From: Paenibacillus cellulositrophicus
GTDB taxonomy: Bacteria > Bacillota > Bacilli > Paenibacillales > Paenibacillaceae
NCBI RefSeq assembly: GCF_009363095.1
Contig: NZ_CP045295.1
Coordinates: 5,795,001-5,859,000, forward strand
Length of the DNA: 64,000 nt
Direction: 5' to 3'
Part shown: in pieces, positions 1 to 9,292 of the stretch
Position numbering within the stretch: the stretch's first letter is position 1
Layout: every line of letters starts with the position of its first letter
Notes under the pieces: model-generated
Databases searched by the model: none
What the model was told of the DNA's origin: nothing
Seen by the model: the letters and a program-made list of their open reading frames with translations, nothing else
Position numbers and translations under genes: made by a program

Positions 1-2
1 CT

Positions 3-1758
3 ATGTGTGACACGGATCCGTTGGGAAGAGCAGAAAGGATGCGGAATCATGTGAGTCGAACGCACGCCGATCAATGGGGAGGCATTGACGGGTTGGGAAG
101 GGAGCTTCCAACGCGGGCAGAAACGGGGCCGAGGCGCGAAGGCAGATACGTAGGTTTATTTTACTTTCTGTGGCTGGGGCAGCACGGAACGTCAGGCCCT
201 TTTGATAACAGCGAAATTCTCGCTAAATATCCTGAAGCGGTATGGGATCCAGCCCACCCCGCCTGGGGGCCGGAAAATGCATTTCACTTCTGGGGCGAGC
301 CTTTGTATGGCTATTATCTGAATGACGATGCCTGGGTGCTTCGCAGACACGTGCAGCTTCTGACGAGTGCGGGCGTGGATTTTATCGTGTTTGACACGAC
401 TAATGCCGTTACGTACAAGAAGGTATACGACGTATTGTTTCGCGTGCTGGACGAGGTATGGGGACAAGGCTTTACCGTACCGCAGTTTGCCTTTTACACG
501 AACACGGATTCAGGAACAACGATTGCGGAATTGTACGAAGATATATACAAACCGGGGCGCTATAAGCATCTATGGTTTCACTGGAAAGGCAACCCTTTGA
601 TCATTGGTGATCCGGCGGAATGCACGGAGGAACAGCAGGCGTTTTTCACCTTTCGCCTAAATCAATGGCCGAATGAAGAAGCGAAGGTAAACGGTTTTCC
701 ATGGATCGAATTTCAGCGGCCGCAGCGGGTGTTTTTTAATGATGAAGGGGAGAAGGAAGTGATCAACGTTTCCGTCGCGCAGCATCCCAGTGTAGCCATG
801 AGCGATACGCCCTTTTACGGGTACGGGGACAATTGGGGGAGAGGTTATCACGAAGGGATGGAGGAACCGGAGGCTGATCTGTACGAATCCATTCATCGGG
901 GCATGAATATCGCCGAACAATGGGAGTTTGCTATTGACGAGGACCCGCAGATCATTTTCGTTACCGGCTGGAACGAGTGGATCGCCATGCGCCTGCAGGG
1001 AACAACGGATCGGCCGGTTTTGTTCGTTGATCAAGCTACGCTTGCATTCAGCCGGGATATCGAGCCGATGAAGGGGCGGGTATCAAGACCATTATTATAT
1101 GCAGTTGATCGGTGATATCCGCCGCTACAAGGGCATGTCCGAACCGGTGGACAGCGGAACCTTCCTGGCTGCAGAGCCGGACTTTACGGCATGGCCGTCT
1201 GTACCGGAGCTGTACAGGGACTTTGAAGGGGATACGATGCGCCGGGATCATGCCGGATATGGGAGTTATCATTATTTTCAAGACACGGGCAGAAATGATT
1301 TGGTTACCCTGAAAGCCGCACATACGGATCACTGTCTTTATTTTTACGCAAAAACGAAAGATCCCATCACCCATTATACGGACCGTCACTGGATGATGCT
1401 GCTCATCCGTAACCGGAGACAACATAGCCCGGGATGGGAGGGGTACCATTACATTGTGAACAGGACAGTCATAGACCGTTCCAAGGCGCTGTTGGAACAC
1501 AGCACTGGGGGTTGGAATTGGAAAGCGTCGGCAGAGATCCGTTATTTCGTTTCGGGGAATGAAATGTATGTTGAAATCCCGCTCGCACAGCTTCGGGGCG
1601 ATGAAGCTCCGAAGGACCGGGCGAAAGGAATATGGATCGAGTTCAAGTGGGTGGACAATATGCAGAACGAAGGGGACATCGCAGACTTTTATTTGCACGG
1701 CGACACGGCGCCGGAAGGACGATTGAACTTTGTGTACAAATCGGTCGACGAATCATAA
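3..1758 (+). pseudogene. GH99/GH71-like glycoside hydrolase with C-terminal CBM9-like domain, frameshifted
   Basis: Two adjacent frames together encode one protein. The first (3-1115) has a TIM-barrel-like glycosidase domain of the GH71/GH99-like type common in Paenibacillus, with the stretch YVGLFYFLWLGQHG near residue 50 and a WNEW motif near residue 325. The second (in frame from about 1078 to 1758) continues with QLIGDIRRYKG and a beta-rich domain resembling CBM9/DOMON sugar-binding folds. Reading the second frame upstream gives an uninterrupted join: at 1071-1080 (aagg, ggc, ggg) one extra base, probably the c at 1077 or a neighbouring g, throws the first frame into a stop at 1113. The gene is therefore either a recent pseudogene or carries a sequencing error. 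No signal peptide is visible, but the true 5' end may lie upstream of the window. It stands 57 bp before a GH78 gene, so the two probably form an operon. Catalytic residues were not assigned. Confidence 0.75.
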
Positions 1759-1814
1759 TTCATAAGCACTCATTTTCTGGATACTTGAGATCAGCACAAG
1801 CTGGAGGTAAAGCG

Positions 1815-4214
1815 ATGAATAGAGATAGCTGGAAAGCGGAATGGATTTGGGCAGAGGGAACGGGGAATGAGAATAACGTATATGTGGAAGCGCGCCAATC
1901 CTTTGAACTGACGGTACCCTTTACAAAAGCGCTCGTACGGATTTCCGCCAACCAATCCTACAAGCTGTACATTAACGGCATCGAAGCGGGCAGAGGCCCC
2001 GCGCCATCCGATTTGTTATGGATGTCTTTCGATACGCACGACGTTGCCGCACTGCTCCGGAACGGCCGGAACTGCATTGCGGTGGCCGCACACAATTTTG
2101 GTAAAGACAAAATCGTTACCGAGCAGCGGCAGGGGCCCGGCGGATTGATATGCCAGCTCGACGTTTACGGCGCTGACGACCAAGGGGCAAGCCTGCTGAC
2201 GGTTGCCAGCAGCTCCGAATGGAAATGCAGGCGGTCCCCCCGGTGGAAAACAGGAGTAAGCCGCCTACACATGTGGGGCGGATACCGTGAATTGATGGAT
2301 GTGTCCCGGGAAGACGGCTGGGAATGCGAAGATTATGACGATTCCTCCTGGCCGCCCGCGGAAGTGATCGCAGCAGCAGAGCAGGAGGATTCCCCCTGGC
2401 CCCGCTTGGTCTCGCGCGATATTCCTTACCTGCAGGAGAACTTGGTATCCCCGGTATCGGTGGTATCGGCTGAATCGTTACTCGGATCCATCCAAACCCC
2501 GGAAGCGCAATTAGCTGCTGACACGGCGGAAGGAAGGGGACCGGTGGTCATGGACGCTTCGATTCCCGGCTCTTTCCCCCAGATTACCTATGACTTCGGA
2601 GCTGAGATCGTCGGCTATCCGGAGCTTGAAGTTATCGCCGGTGAAGGCGGGGTTCTGCAGCTGTTTTATGGGGAGTCACTGGAATTGGATTTGAGGGATA
2701 CGTACCTCCTCCGCAAAGGCGTAAACAAGATCACTCCGTTCGGAAGGCGTGCATTTCGTTATCTTAAGGTGGGTGTCATGGCGACGCCCATTCCCGTGCG
2801 TATTTGTGACCTTCGAGTCCGTTTTGTTCATTATCCGTACAAGGACGGGGGACATTTCCGCAGCAGCGATGATAAGCTGAACCGGATTTGGGAAGTCGGC
2901 CGGTATACGACCATGGTCAACAGCCAGAACCATTTTGAGGATTGCCCTTATCGTGAAGGTGCGTTATGGGTGGCTGACTCGGTTGTCATGGCCAAAGTGG
3001 TTTATCAAACGTTCAACGATCCCCGGCTCGTCCGGAAGTCATTGCTTCAGGCGGCGAAAATACAAAACGACGACGGTTCCATACCCGGTACCGGACCGCA
3101 ACGGAACGCCTATTTGCTGCCCGATTTTTGCGCGCATTGGCTGTTTGGTGCAGCCGAATATTACGATTATACGAAGGATCAGACTTTTTTAGAGGAATTA
3201 TGGCCGCATATCGTGAAGCTTGCCGCGTGGTTTACGGAGCAGGAAGATGACGCCGGATTGTTTGCCAACGCAGATCGGGACGGCATGTGGTGCTTTATTG
3301 ACTGGTCGGACGAAATCCACCGGGAGGATCGCGTAACCGCCGTCTCTTGCTTTTATTATAAATTTTTGCATTCGGCCGCCGCGCTGGCGTTTGAGCTGGG
3401 GGATGAGGAGCGCGGGAATTCCTATACGCATCAAGCGGCGGAGCTTCGCAAGTCCGTCCGGAACCTGCTCCGGATACCGAATACGGCGATTTATGCAGAC
3501 TGTTTGAATGGAGATGGTCTTTCCTCCAGTATCACGGCACAGACCAATTTTGCGGCAGCCTGGTCGGGAATCATGGATGAGGAGGAAATATCCGTGTTCT
3601 TGCAGGAGTATTACTTGAAAGGACGGCTTCCGCAAATTCGTGGAGCGTTCTTTTATCATATCGTGCTTGAGACTCTTTTCCGTTATGGTTATGCTGCGGA
3701 TGCCGTACGCATCATCCGAAATTATTGGGGCGATATGCTGGATCGGGGTGCGACAACCTGGTGGGAAACCTTTGATCCGACGCTCCCCTTTTCGACTACG
3801 CCAAGCCCCTACCTTGGGCATACGCCAACCTATTTGGAGGACGCTGTTCCGGTAAGTCTATGCCATGGCTGGGGAGCATCACCGACGTATTTATTGAACA
3901 GGGAGCTGCTTGGGATTGATATTTCAAAGGCCGGAGATGATCAGGTTACGCTCAATCCCAACGTAGTGACGGAAGTCGAGTGGGTAGAAGGGTCGGTGGT
4001 CACCCGTTACGGGAAAATCAGTGCGCAGTGGAAAAGGGATGAGGACGGCATTTGCCGCTTTGAGGCTCGCATACCCGCGCCAATGGCATGGGAGGCGCCA
4101 AGGTTGGGCGACATATCCGTGTCTATGGATCGGGATCATGTCCACGTTCGAGGAACGGTTCCGGTTACTGAGGCAGCACCAAAGCGAACACCATTGGTCG
4201 ATTGCAGCGGATAA
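1815..4214 (+). CDS. alpha-L-rhamnosidase-like glycoside hydrolase (GH78 type)
   Basis: Protein of 799 residues. The start is ATG 1815 because GGAGG lies 7 bases upstream (1803-1807); the frame is open further upstream without a ribosome site. The N-terminal 220 residues resemble the rhamnosidase beta-sandwich domains (EWIWAEG, then YKLYINGIEAGRGP). A six-hairpin (alpha/alpha)6 catalytic domain follows. Family-typical motifs are DCPYREGALWVAD near residue 376, matching the acidic DCPxRE box of GH78, TTWWETFDP near 647, and HGWGASP near 683. The C-terminus is a small beta domain. GH78 enzymes release terminal alpha-L-rhamnose from oligosaccharides by inversion. There is no signal peptide, so it likely acts on imported sugars in the cytoplasm. 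It follows the frameshifted GH99-like gene and is closed by a hairpin. Related inverting six-hairpin activities cannot be excluded. Confidence 0.85.
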   Translation: MNRDSWKAEWIWAEGTGNENNVYVEARQSFELTVPFTKALVRISANQSYKLYINGIEAGRGPAPSDLLWMSFDTHDVAALLRNGRNCIAVAAHNFGKDKIVTEQRQGPGGLICQLDVYGADDQGASLLTVASSSEWKCRRSPRWKTGVSRLHMWGGYRELMDVSREDGWECEDYDDSSWPPAEVIAAAEQEDSPWPRLVSRDIPYLQENLVSPVSVVSAESLLGSIQTPEAQLAADTAEGRGPVVMDASIPGSFPQITYDFGAEIVGYPELEVIAGEGGVLQLFYGESLELDLRDTYLLRKGVNKITPFGRRAFRYLKVGVMATPIPVRICDLRVRFVHYPYKDGGHFRSSDDKLNRIWEVGRYTTMVNSQNHFEDCPYREGALWVADSVVMAKVVYQTFNDPRLVRKSLLQAAKIQNDDGSIPGTGPQRNAYLLPDFCAHWLFGAAEYYDYTKDQTFLEELWPHIVKLAAWFTEQEDDAGLFANADRDGMWCFIDWSDEIHREDRVTAVSCFYYKFLHSAAALAFELGDEERGNSYTHQAAELRKSVRNLLRIPNTAIYADCLNGDGLSSSITAQTNFAAAWSGIMDEEEISVFLQEYYLKGRLPQIRGAFFYHIVLETLFRYGYAADAVRIIRNYWGDMLDRGATTWWETFDPTLPFSTTPSPYLGHTPTYLEDAVPVSLCHGWGASPTYLLNRELLGIDISKAGDDQVTLNPNVVTEVEWVEGSVVTRYGKISAQWKRDEDGICRFEARIPAPMAWEAPRLGDISVSMDRDHVHVRGTVPVTEAAPKRTPLVDCSG

Positions 4215-4261
4215 CGACAAGCACATTCAATTTAATAAGCTGCGCAGCTGCAGCATGATGA

Positions 4262-4287
4262 AAAGGGCTGAAAAATTTCAGCCCTTT
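4262..4287. terminator. hairpin between convergent genes
   Basis: A perfect 12-bp stem (AAAGGGCTGAAA and its complement) with a 2-base centre lies between the GH78 gene and the convergent VOC gene. The stem ends are A/T-rich on both sides, so it may serve both directions, though no long T-run follows. Confidence 0.6.
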
Positions 4288-4348
4288 ACTTAATTCCGTC
4301 AAGCTCAAATAAGTACTATTCGGCCAGTCCTTTCCACTCCATCAGGAA

Positions 4349-4726
4349 TCAAGCGACGAGACTAACCAAGTTGCCGTCAGGATCCTTTATAATAGCATAG
4401 AGCTCGCCCCAAGGCGTATCGGTCGGCTCAAGCTGCCGAATATATCCTTGCGCTGTCAATCGGCGATACGATTCATCCAGCGTTTCACGGCTGTCTAAAT
4501 GGAAAGCAATCTCCATTCGATTACCAATCGGCTCATCTACGCTGCCCAGAATCGTCTGCACCGTTTCCCTCGTATCGAAAGCCAAGATCAATCCGTTGCA
4601 TTCTACCTCAACATGCTGTTCGTCGTTCGCACTCGCCGGTATTTCAAATCCCAAGAGCCGATAGAAATCCAAAGCCCGTTTCATCTCTTCCACGAAAATT
4701 CCAATTCTCTTCAGCTTAATTGCCAT
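4349..4726 (-). CDS. VOC superfamily (glyoxalase/bleomycin-resistance-like) protein
   Basis: Protein of 125 residues with the beta-alpha-beta-beta-beta VOC pattern: the start KLKRIGIFVEEMKRALDFY, a central strand with MEIAFHLD, and the terminal IKDPDGNLVSLVA typical of glyoxalase-like proteins. The length fits a single-domain member that dimerises. These proteins bind metals or small toxic molecules; the substrate is unknown. It sits 87 bases downstream of, and on the same strand as, an AraC-type regulator gene and is probably controlled by it. Confidence 0.85.
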   Translation of the reverse strand: MAIKLKRIGIFVEEMKRALDFYRLLGFEIPASANDEQHVEVECNGLILAFDTRETVQTILGSVDEPIGNRMEIAFHLDSRETLDESYRRLTAQGYIRQLEPTDTPWGELYAIIKDPDGNLVSLVA

Positions 4727-4813
4727 GCTTTCCAGCTCCCATCGTATGAATTCATGTTACGTCATCATTGTATCCGTACGATCGGCCGTCAAATAGGAAA
4801 AAACGGACTTCTT

Positions 4814-5635
4814 TCACGATCTTGTTAAGTGTCTAACAGGCAATCCGAAATAGCGCGGAAAGGAATTCGTAAAATGGGATTGGTCGTAATAGCCATAATG
4901 AAGCGCAAGATCCGTCAAGTTAGAGTAGTTTTTCTTATAGAACTCTTTTAGTGTGCTTTGAAATCGGATGATTCCCAGCATCTCCTTAGGGCTTAAACCC
5001 AATTCTTGTTTGAAAGCCCTTCTGAGATGCCGTTCACTGAAGTGGGCCTGCTCAGCTAAATCCGTAACGGATAGATTTCCTTTATTATGATAAATAATCT
5101 GCATACTTTGAGACACCAAAGGGAGAGTAACCGCATTACTCTCTGCTAACACTTTGCTTAATTGACGATCGGCAATCGCAAGGATGTCCGGGGTTGTCTC
5201 CGCAGTGAGGATTTGTTCGACCCAATACAACCCTTCAAAACCCCAAACATCTTCCAGAAAAACACGTTGTCCCTGAAGCATCGAAAGGGGGAACTTTAAA
5301 ATGGCCCGGGCCGCTTCCGAATAGATCCTAATACCGAATAACGAACGAGCTTCCGAAAAGTGCAGCACTTCTGAACGAGTTGTCAACCCAGTAACATGGG
5401 CGGCCTTCCGGCTGGACGAGGAATAAAGATTAATGACGATATCTATGCAGCCGTCCGGTATGATCCAGTGGATTTGCTTATCGGGGACGGGTTGAAAATG
5501 CATTGTCCAATAAGAAGCGACATGAGATTCCAGGTGCCTGCTCGGAGAATATTCCTGACAACTGTACCATGGGCGATGTAACTCAGGCTGTAAATTAGGT
5601 GAATGAACGGGGTGATAAGGATGTGTCATCTTCAT
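4814..5635 (-). CDS. AraC-family regulator with DUF6597-like N-terminal domain
   Basis: Protein of 273 residues. The N-terminal 160 residues contain IPDGCIDIVINLY and FGIRIYSEAARAIL, the pattern seen in AraC regulators with a DUF6597-type sensor domain. The C-terminal 100 residues carry two helix-turn-helix motifs, SVTDLAEQAHFSERHLRRAFKQELGLSPKEM and LTDLALHYGYYDQSHFTNSFPRYFGLP (positions about 185-210 and 235-265). It is the first gene of a likely two-gene minus-strand unit with the VOC gene. Two direct repeats lie 68-100 bases upstream and could be its operator. It resembles the regulator at 9293-10108 in architecture, but the two are clearly diverged. Confidence 0.88.
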   Translation of the reverse strand: MKMTHPYHPVHSPNLQPELHRPWYSCQEYSPSRHLESHVASYWTMHFQPVPDKQIHWIIPDGCIDIVINLYSSSSRKAAHVTGLTTRSEVLHFSEARSLFGIRIYSEAARAILKFPLSMLQGQRVFLEDVWGFEGLYWVEQILTAETTPDILAIADRQLSKVLAESNAVTLPLVSQSMQIIYHNKGNLSVTDLAEQAHFSERHLRRAFKQELGLSPKEMLGIIRFQSTLKEFYKKNYSNLTDLALHYGYYDQSHFTNSFPRYFGLPVRHLTRS

Positions 5636-5702
5636 CTCTCCTTGCTACACTTCTGTTATTGTCGTGAATCGTCGTGTCAGACGATCAAGTAACATATATC
5701 AT

Positions 5703-5735
5703 TAGGAAGTGTGCGTAATCTGCTAGAAAGTGTGC
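5703..5735 (-). promoter_or_regulatory. direct repeats, candidate AraC-type operator
   Basis: Two copies of TAGRAAGTGTGC start at 5703 and 5724, exactly 21 bp (two helical turns) apart, which is the usual geometry of AraC-family half-sites. They precede the divergent AraC gene that starts at 5635. Confidence 0.4.
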
Positions 5736-5798
5736 AAAGCTACCTGCTCATTCTATTATACTGCCGGTATAGCCTATAAAAAAACTTAGGGGGTTTGG

Positions 5799-5936
5799 AT
5801 GGCCGGATCTGGAACATGGGTTGCCGGGAGGAATCCGGTCTCCGGACGCTCCCTAAATGATATTACTGTTCTGCCGCCTACAGGCAGTCTCTCTTTCCGC
5901 CAGGATCAGAGGCTGCCCTTTTGCTTGCAGGAGTGA
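5799..5936 (+). CDS. small hypothetical ORF (45 aa)
   Basis: ATG at 5799 follows AGGGGG with a 6-base gap, and the frame stays open for 45 codons to TGA at 5934. The product, starting MAGSGTWVAGRNP, shows no recognised family, signal peptide or membrane segment. It ends just before the promoter of the GntR-LacI gene. The ribosome site is the only support, so it may be a spurious frame in an otherwise non-coding 349-bp stretch (5636-5984). Confidence 0.25.
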   Translation: MAGSGTWVAGRNPVSGRSLNDITVLPPTGSLSFRQDQRLPFCLQE

Positions 5937-5954
5937 CCGTGTTTAAAGTATACT
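5925..5954 (+). promoter_or_regulatory. promoter and GTATAC site of the GntR-LacI gene
   Basis: TTGCAG (5925-5930), an 18-bp spacer and TATACT (5949-5954) form a plausible sigma-A promoter. The -10 lies within the near-palindrome AAAGTATACTTA (5946-5957), which recurs at other carbohydrate promoters in the window and would suit autorepression. Confidence 0.5.
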
Positions 5955-5984
5955 TAACTCAATTTGGTAAGGAGTGATGGCTTC

Positions 5985-7109
5985 ATGGATATGGAAAAGT
6001 CGGACAAGACTCCGATGTATCAATATATAATGAACGATATTAAACGAAAGATTGCCTCCGGAGAACTCAAGCCGCATGATCCGCTCCCCACGCAGATTGA
6101 GCTGGCGAAAGAGTATAACACCAGTGAAATTACGTCCAGGCGGGCACTGTCGGATCTGGTTCAGGAAGGATTCGTGTACAGGATCCGGGGGAAGGGGAGC
6201 TTCGTCCATGAGAATCCGGCTCAAGCCGATTCTAAAGGGGTGCGCACCCTGTATTTTGCCCATCAGAATCATGAAGTGAGCATCCTAAACCACCCGTTTT
6301 TTACGGATATGTTTGAAGGCATTAAAGAGGTATGTGATGAAAACGGCGTCGCGTTCCACATTTGGGATATTGGGGAAAACTATGAGCTGCCCGATGATCC
6401 TGGCGCCGGGATCATCCTCCTGACGGTAAAAGGGCATTTTGACTTTTCGCGTTTAACGGCTTGGCAGGAAGAGAATCGGCGCATTGTTACGGTGCATTTC
6501 TATTATCCGCATTTGGGCATTCCCTATGTTATCGCGGATAATCTGACAGGAGGATATCTGGCCACCCAGCATCTGATTTCTCAGGGGCATCAGCGAATAG
6601 GGGTCATACTGACAGGCAGTTCGCTCTTGGAATTAAACCAGGATTTCTCACTTCGCCTCCAGGGATACAAGCTGGCGCTTACCCAGCATAATATTCCTTT
6701 CCATCCGGATCTGATCACTGTCGTCGACGGAGAAGACGAACGGGCGGAGATGGGGGAGGAAGGGTTCAAAAGGCTGATGAAGCTGCCGGAGCCGCCAACG
6801 GCGATATTCGCCACAAGCGACTATAAGGCTTTCGGTGCGATGAACGCGGCGAGAGAATCCGGGATGAACATCCCCGAAGATATAAGCATTATCGGTTACG
6901 ATGATGTGAAACTCGGCGAGTATTCCTATCCGAGGCTCACCACGGTGAATCAGAATACGCGCAAGATGGGACAGAGGGCTGCGGAGATTTTGCTGTTTGA
7001 ACTGGAGGAGGATCATTCCTCCCTGGTGAAAGACGAGATCGTTCCGACGCTGATCTTGCGCGACAGCACCGCTCCCTTATCGACGAAGCAGCACATCAGG
7101 CATAGCTAA
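5985..7109 (+). CDS. GntR-type wHTH fused to LacI-type sugar-binding domain (AraR-like repressor)
   Basis: Protein of 374 residues. ATG 5985 is preferred, with AAGGAG about 10 bases upstream; an in-frame TTG at 5964 lacks a site. Residues 5-75 are a GntR winged helix (PMYQYIMNDIKRKIASGEL, then PTQIELAKEYNTSEITSRRAL and the wing VYRIRGKGSFV). From about residue 85 it is a periplasmic-binding-protein-like LacI core with IADNLTGGYLATQHLISQGH, PPTAIFATSDYKAFGAM and the C-terminal LTTVNQNTRKMGQRA. This architecture is that of AraR-like repressors released by a sugar. It is monocistronic, followed by a strong terminator. GTATAC sites at its own promoter, the ABC importer and GH2 suggest a local sugar regulon. 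The inducer is unknown. Confidence 0.9.
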   Translation: MDMEKSDKTPMYQYIMNDIKRKIASGELKPHDPLPTQIELAKEYNTSEITSRRALSDLVQEGFVYRIRGKGSFVHENPAQADSKGVRTLYFAHQNHEVSILNHPFFTDMFEGIKEVCDENGVAFHIWDIGENYELPDDPGAGIILLTVKGHFDFSRLTAWQEENRRIVTVHFYYPHLGIPYVIADNLTGGYLATQHLISQGHQRIGVILTGSSLLELNQDFSLRLQGYKLALTQHNIPFHPDLITVVDGEDERAEMGEEGFKRLMKLPEPPTAIFATSDYKAFGAMNAARESGMNIPEDISIIGYDDVKLGEYSYPRLTTVNQNTRKMGQRAAEILLFELEEDHSSLVKDEIVPTLILRDSTAPLSTKQHIRHS

Positions 7110-7196
7110 TTTGCAGGGTGCCGAATTAATCTAACCCGGCAAGTATGCTTGCCTCTTCCATCGAAGGGATGATTCAGGTTAACTGCCTAGGGTTAG

Positions 7197-7251
7197 AGCG
7201 CTGTGACAGGTTAGCCACAAGCAGCCTGTCGCAGCGCTTTTAGTTTTTTAT
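7197..7251 (+). terminator. terminator of the GntR-LacI gene
   Basis: A 13-bp stem (7198-7210 with 7225-7237, one G-U pair) with a 14-base loop is followed by TTTTAGTTTTTT, a classical intrinsic terminator. Confidence 0.85.
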
Positions 7252-7296
7252 CGCTTCGCGATGCGTCGCGGTAAGCTCATTACGAGAATAGAAACA

Positions 7297-7327
7297 GGGT
7301 GACCCAAGACCAACGTCTTAGTCACCC
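7297..7327 (-). terminator. terminator of the DJ-1/AraC unit
   Basis: GGGTGAC (7297-7303) pairs with GTCACCC (7321-7327), with an inner AAGAC/GTCTT pairing. On the minus strand it is followed by a T-rich stretch and lies just past the end of the DJ-1 gene. Confidence 0.65.
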
Positions 7328-7334
7328 CCGAAAG

Positions 7335-7970
7335 TTATGAATTACTCTCTTGGAGCGTCTCCATCATCGCATAAAAATATTTAGGGTCGCTTGAAGTGAA
7401 GTAGTTATACCAAGCTTCTAACGTCTCTTCCGCAAACAGGTTCAGCAGCGCAATAACCTCGCGCGCTAATTCTAGTGCGCCGGCTGAACCGGTTGTAATC
7501 AGATTGCCATCGACCACGATTTTCTCGTCTTCATATCGAGCAGCGCCTTTGTATGAGGGGCTAAATAAATTTAAATACTCCAGACTATTGCTCGTATGCT
7601 GGCGCTCATCCAGCAACCCGGCATCCGCAAGCGCAAGTGTCGCCCCGCATATGGCTGCAACATAGCCACCGACGTTCAGCAGTTGTTTTGCTTTTTCGAT
7701 GATTGGCCCATTCGTTGGATCTTTCCAGTTGTCAGCACCCGGCAAAAGCAATATAGCCGATGTTTCATACGTGATCTCATCTACTGTCAGTTCCGGCACG
7801 ATTGTTAATCCGCCCTTCGTCGTGATAGGACGGTTGGAAGCTCCGACGGTTCGAACGGGAAGGCGACTCCCGCGATTTTTGAAATATTGACCGGAGTTGA
7901 GCTCTGCAGTAACAAAGCCAAGCTCCCAGTCCGCCATCGTATCCAGTACATAAACATAAGCGTATTTCAT
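7335..7970 (-). CDS. DJ-1/PfpI family protein (class I glutamine amidotransferase-like)
   Basis: Protein of 211 residues starting MKYAYVYVLDTMADWELG, with AGGAGG about 6 bases before the ATG. The nucleophile elbow is AAICGATLALADAG with the cysteine near residue 108, and LLPGADNW near 76 is the preceding strand and loop, both typical of the DJ-1/PfpI superfamily. Members act as glyoxalases, chaperones or regulators; the substrate here is not evident. It is the last gene of a minus-strand set with an AraC regulator and an epoxide-hydrolase-like enzyme, suggesting reactive-electrophile or carbonyl defence. A terminator follows. Confidence 0.88.
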   Translation of the reverse strand: MKYAYVYVLDTMADWELGFVTAELNSGQYFKNRGSRLPVRTVGASNRPITTKGGLTIVPELTVDEITYETSAILLLPGADNWKDPTNGPIIEKAKQLLNVGGYVAAICGATLALADAGLLDERQHTSNSLEYLNLFSPSYKGAARYEDEKIVVDGNLITTGSAGALELAREVIALLNLFAEETLEAWYNYFTSSDPKYFYAMMETLQESNS

Positions 7971-8061
7971 CAGTTCCTCCTTGTTTATCCATGATTCTAT
8001 CAGTTGAAAGGTTGTTGTCGCCGATCTGTGCCAAAATGACTTCGTTCCCTCATGGATTCCA

Positions 8062-9198
8062 TTATGAACTTCCTCCCGAGTCGAAATAATGTAAAGGGAT
8101 AAATCGTATCAGTTCATTGGCCAGAAGTTCGGGTTCTTCCAGCGCTGCAAAATGACCGCCACAGGGCATTTTGTTATAGCTGCACACATGTACCGAACGT
8201 TCAGCCCAACTTGAGGGGAACTGGATTTCGCGCGGGAAGAGCACGATACTTGCCGGTACTCTACGTGTCGCTGTGACCGGCGAAGCACTATCTTCATTCG
8301 CTTGGTGGGCCATTACAATTAGCCGATACATGCGTGTGGCAGATCCGGCCGTCTCGGTCAGCCAATAGATCATGATATTTGTGAGTAGTTCGTCCCTTCC
8401 GCCGAATGCATTATCTACAGTCTCGTCGCCAGCTCCCGAACGGATCATGCTGACGATCCATGATGCCAAGCCAACCGGCGAATCGTTAAGTGAATAGGCA
8501 AGCGTCTGCGGTTTGGTAGCTTGCAGCTTCAGATAGGCGCCTTCTGACTGAACCCAGGTCTGCGTATCTAACATAAACTGACGATCGGCAGGGGACATCT
8601 CCGTAATATCCTCTCTTCCGGTTGGATAACCAGCGTCCGTCAACAAGATCGCTTTCACAACGTCGGAGTGATGTGTGGATAGCATGGTCACGATTTCAGT
8701 GCCGATATCCCCGCCGCAAGTCGCGAAGCCCTCGTATCCAAGTGTTTCTGTCATCAGTTTGGCAAACAGGTGGGCGACTCGGTTCGGTGCTGTGGTTTTT
8801 CGATCCGAAAATCCAAAACCGGGAATCGAAGGCACGACAAGATCGAAGGAGTCGGATAACAGAGGGATCATCTTGTGAAATCGGTAGAAGCTGTCGGGCC
8901 AACCATGAACGAGCAAAAGCGGCACCGCATTTGGATTTTTGCTTTTAACCTGCACGAAATGAAGGGTCGTATCCTCTATAACAGTCTTGTATTGCGGTAA
9001 GGCATTTAATCTGGCTTCATGAATACGCCAGTCATACTGCGTTCGCCAATAATCGATTAATTCTTTCATATAACCGAGATCTGCACCCATATCCCAGCCT
9101 TCGCCAGCCGCTTCGTCGGGCCACCGCGTATGATCCAGCCGCATTTTCAAGTCTTCAAGATCCGATTGCGGAACATTGATTTTGAATGGAGTAATGAT
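8062..9198 (-). CDS. epoxide-hydrolase N-terminal family alpha/beta hydrolase
   Basis: The fold is that of EHN-type epoxide hydrolases. Visible landmarks are the oxyanion HGWPDS, the nucleophile aspartate in CGGDIGTEI, and the terminal histidine in CGGHFAALEEPELLANE. Such enzymes open epoxides through an aspartyl ester. The first ATG is at 9150, but the frame upstream encodes ITPFKINVPQSDLEDLK, which belongs to the conserved EHN N-terminus. The frame is open only back to a TGA about 18 bases further up, and no ATG, GTG or TTG occurs there. ATC at 9198 or ATT at 9195 sits about 8 bases behind AGGGGGAG, so a normal start may have been mutated, or a rare start is used. From 9198 the protein has 378 residues, the usual family size. 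It lies between the AraC and DJ-1 genes on the same strand. Confidence 0.82.
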   Translation of the reverse strand: MITPFKINVPQSDLEDLKMRLDHTRWPDEAAGEGWDMGADLGYMKELIDYWRTQYDWRIHEARLNALPQYKTVIEDTTLHFVQVKSKNPNAVPLLLVHGWPDSFYRFHKMIPLLSDSFDLVVPSIPGFGFSDRKTTAPNRVAHLFAKLMTETLGYEGFATCGGDIGTEIVTMLSTHHSDVVKAILLTDAGYPTGREDITEMSPADRQFMLDTQTWVQSEGAYLKLQATKPQTLAYSLNDSPVGLASWIVSMIRSGAGDETVDNAFGGRDELLTNIMIYWLTETAGSATRMYRLIVMAHQANEDSASPVTATRRVPASIVLFPREIQFPSSWAERSVHVCSYNKMPCGGHFAALEEPELLANELIRFIPLHYFDSGGSS

Positions 9199-9292
9199 CG
9201 CTGATCTCCCCCTTCAATACAGAATGTAATAGCTGCTTTCTGCATTGTAAGGGAACCAACAAGACACTGTATTGTATATTTTTTCCCGAGAT

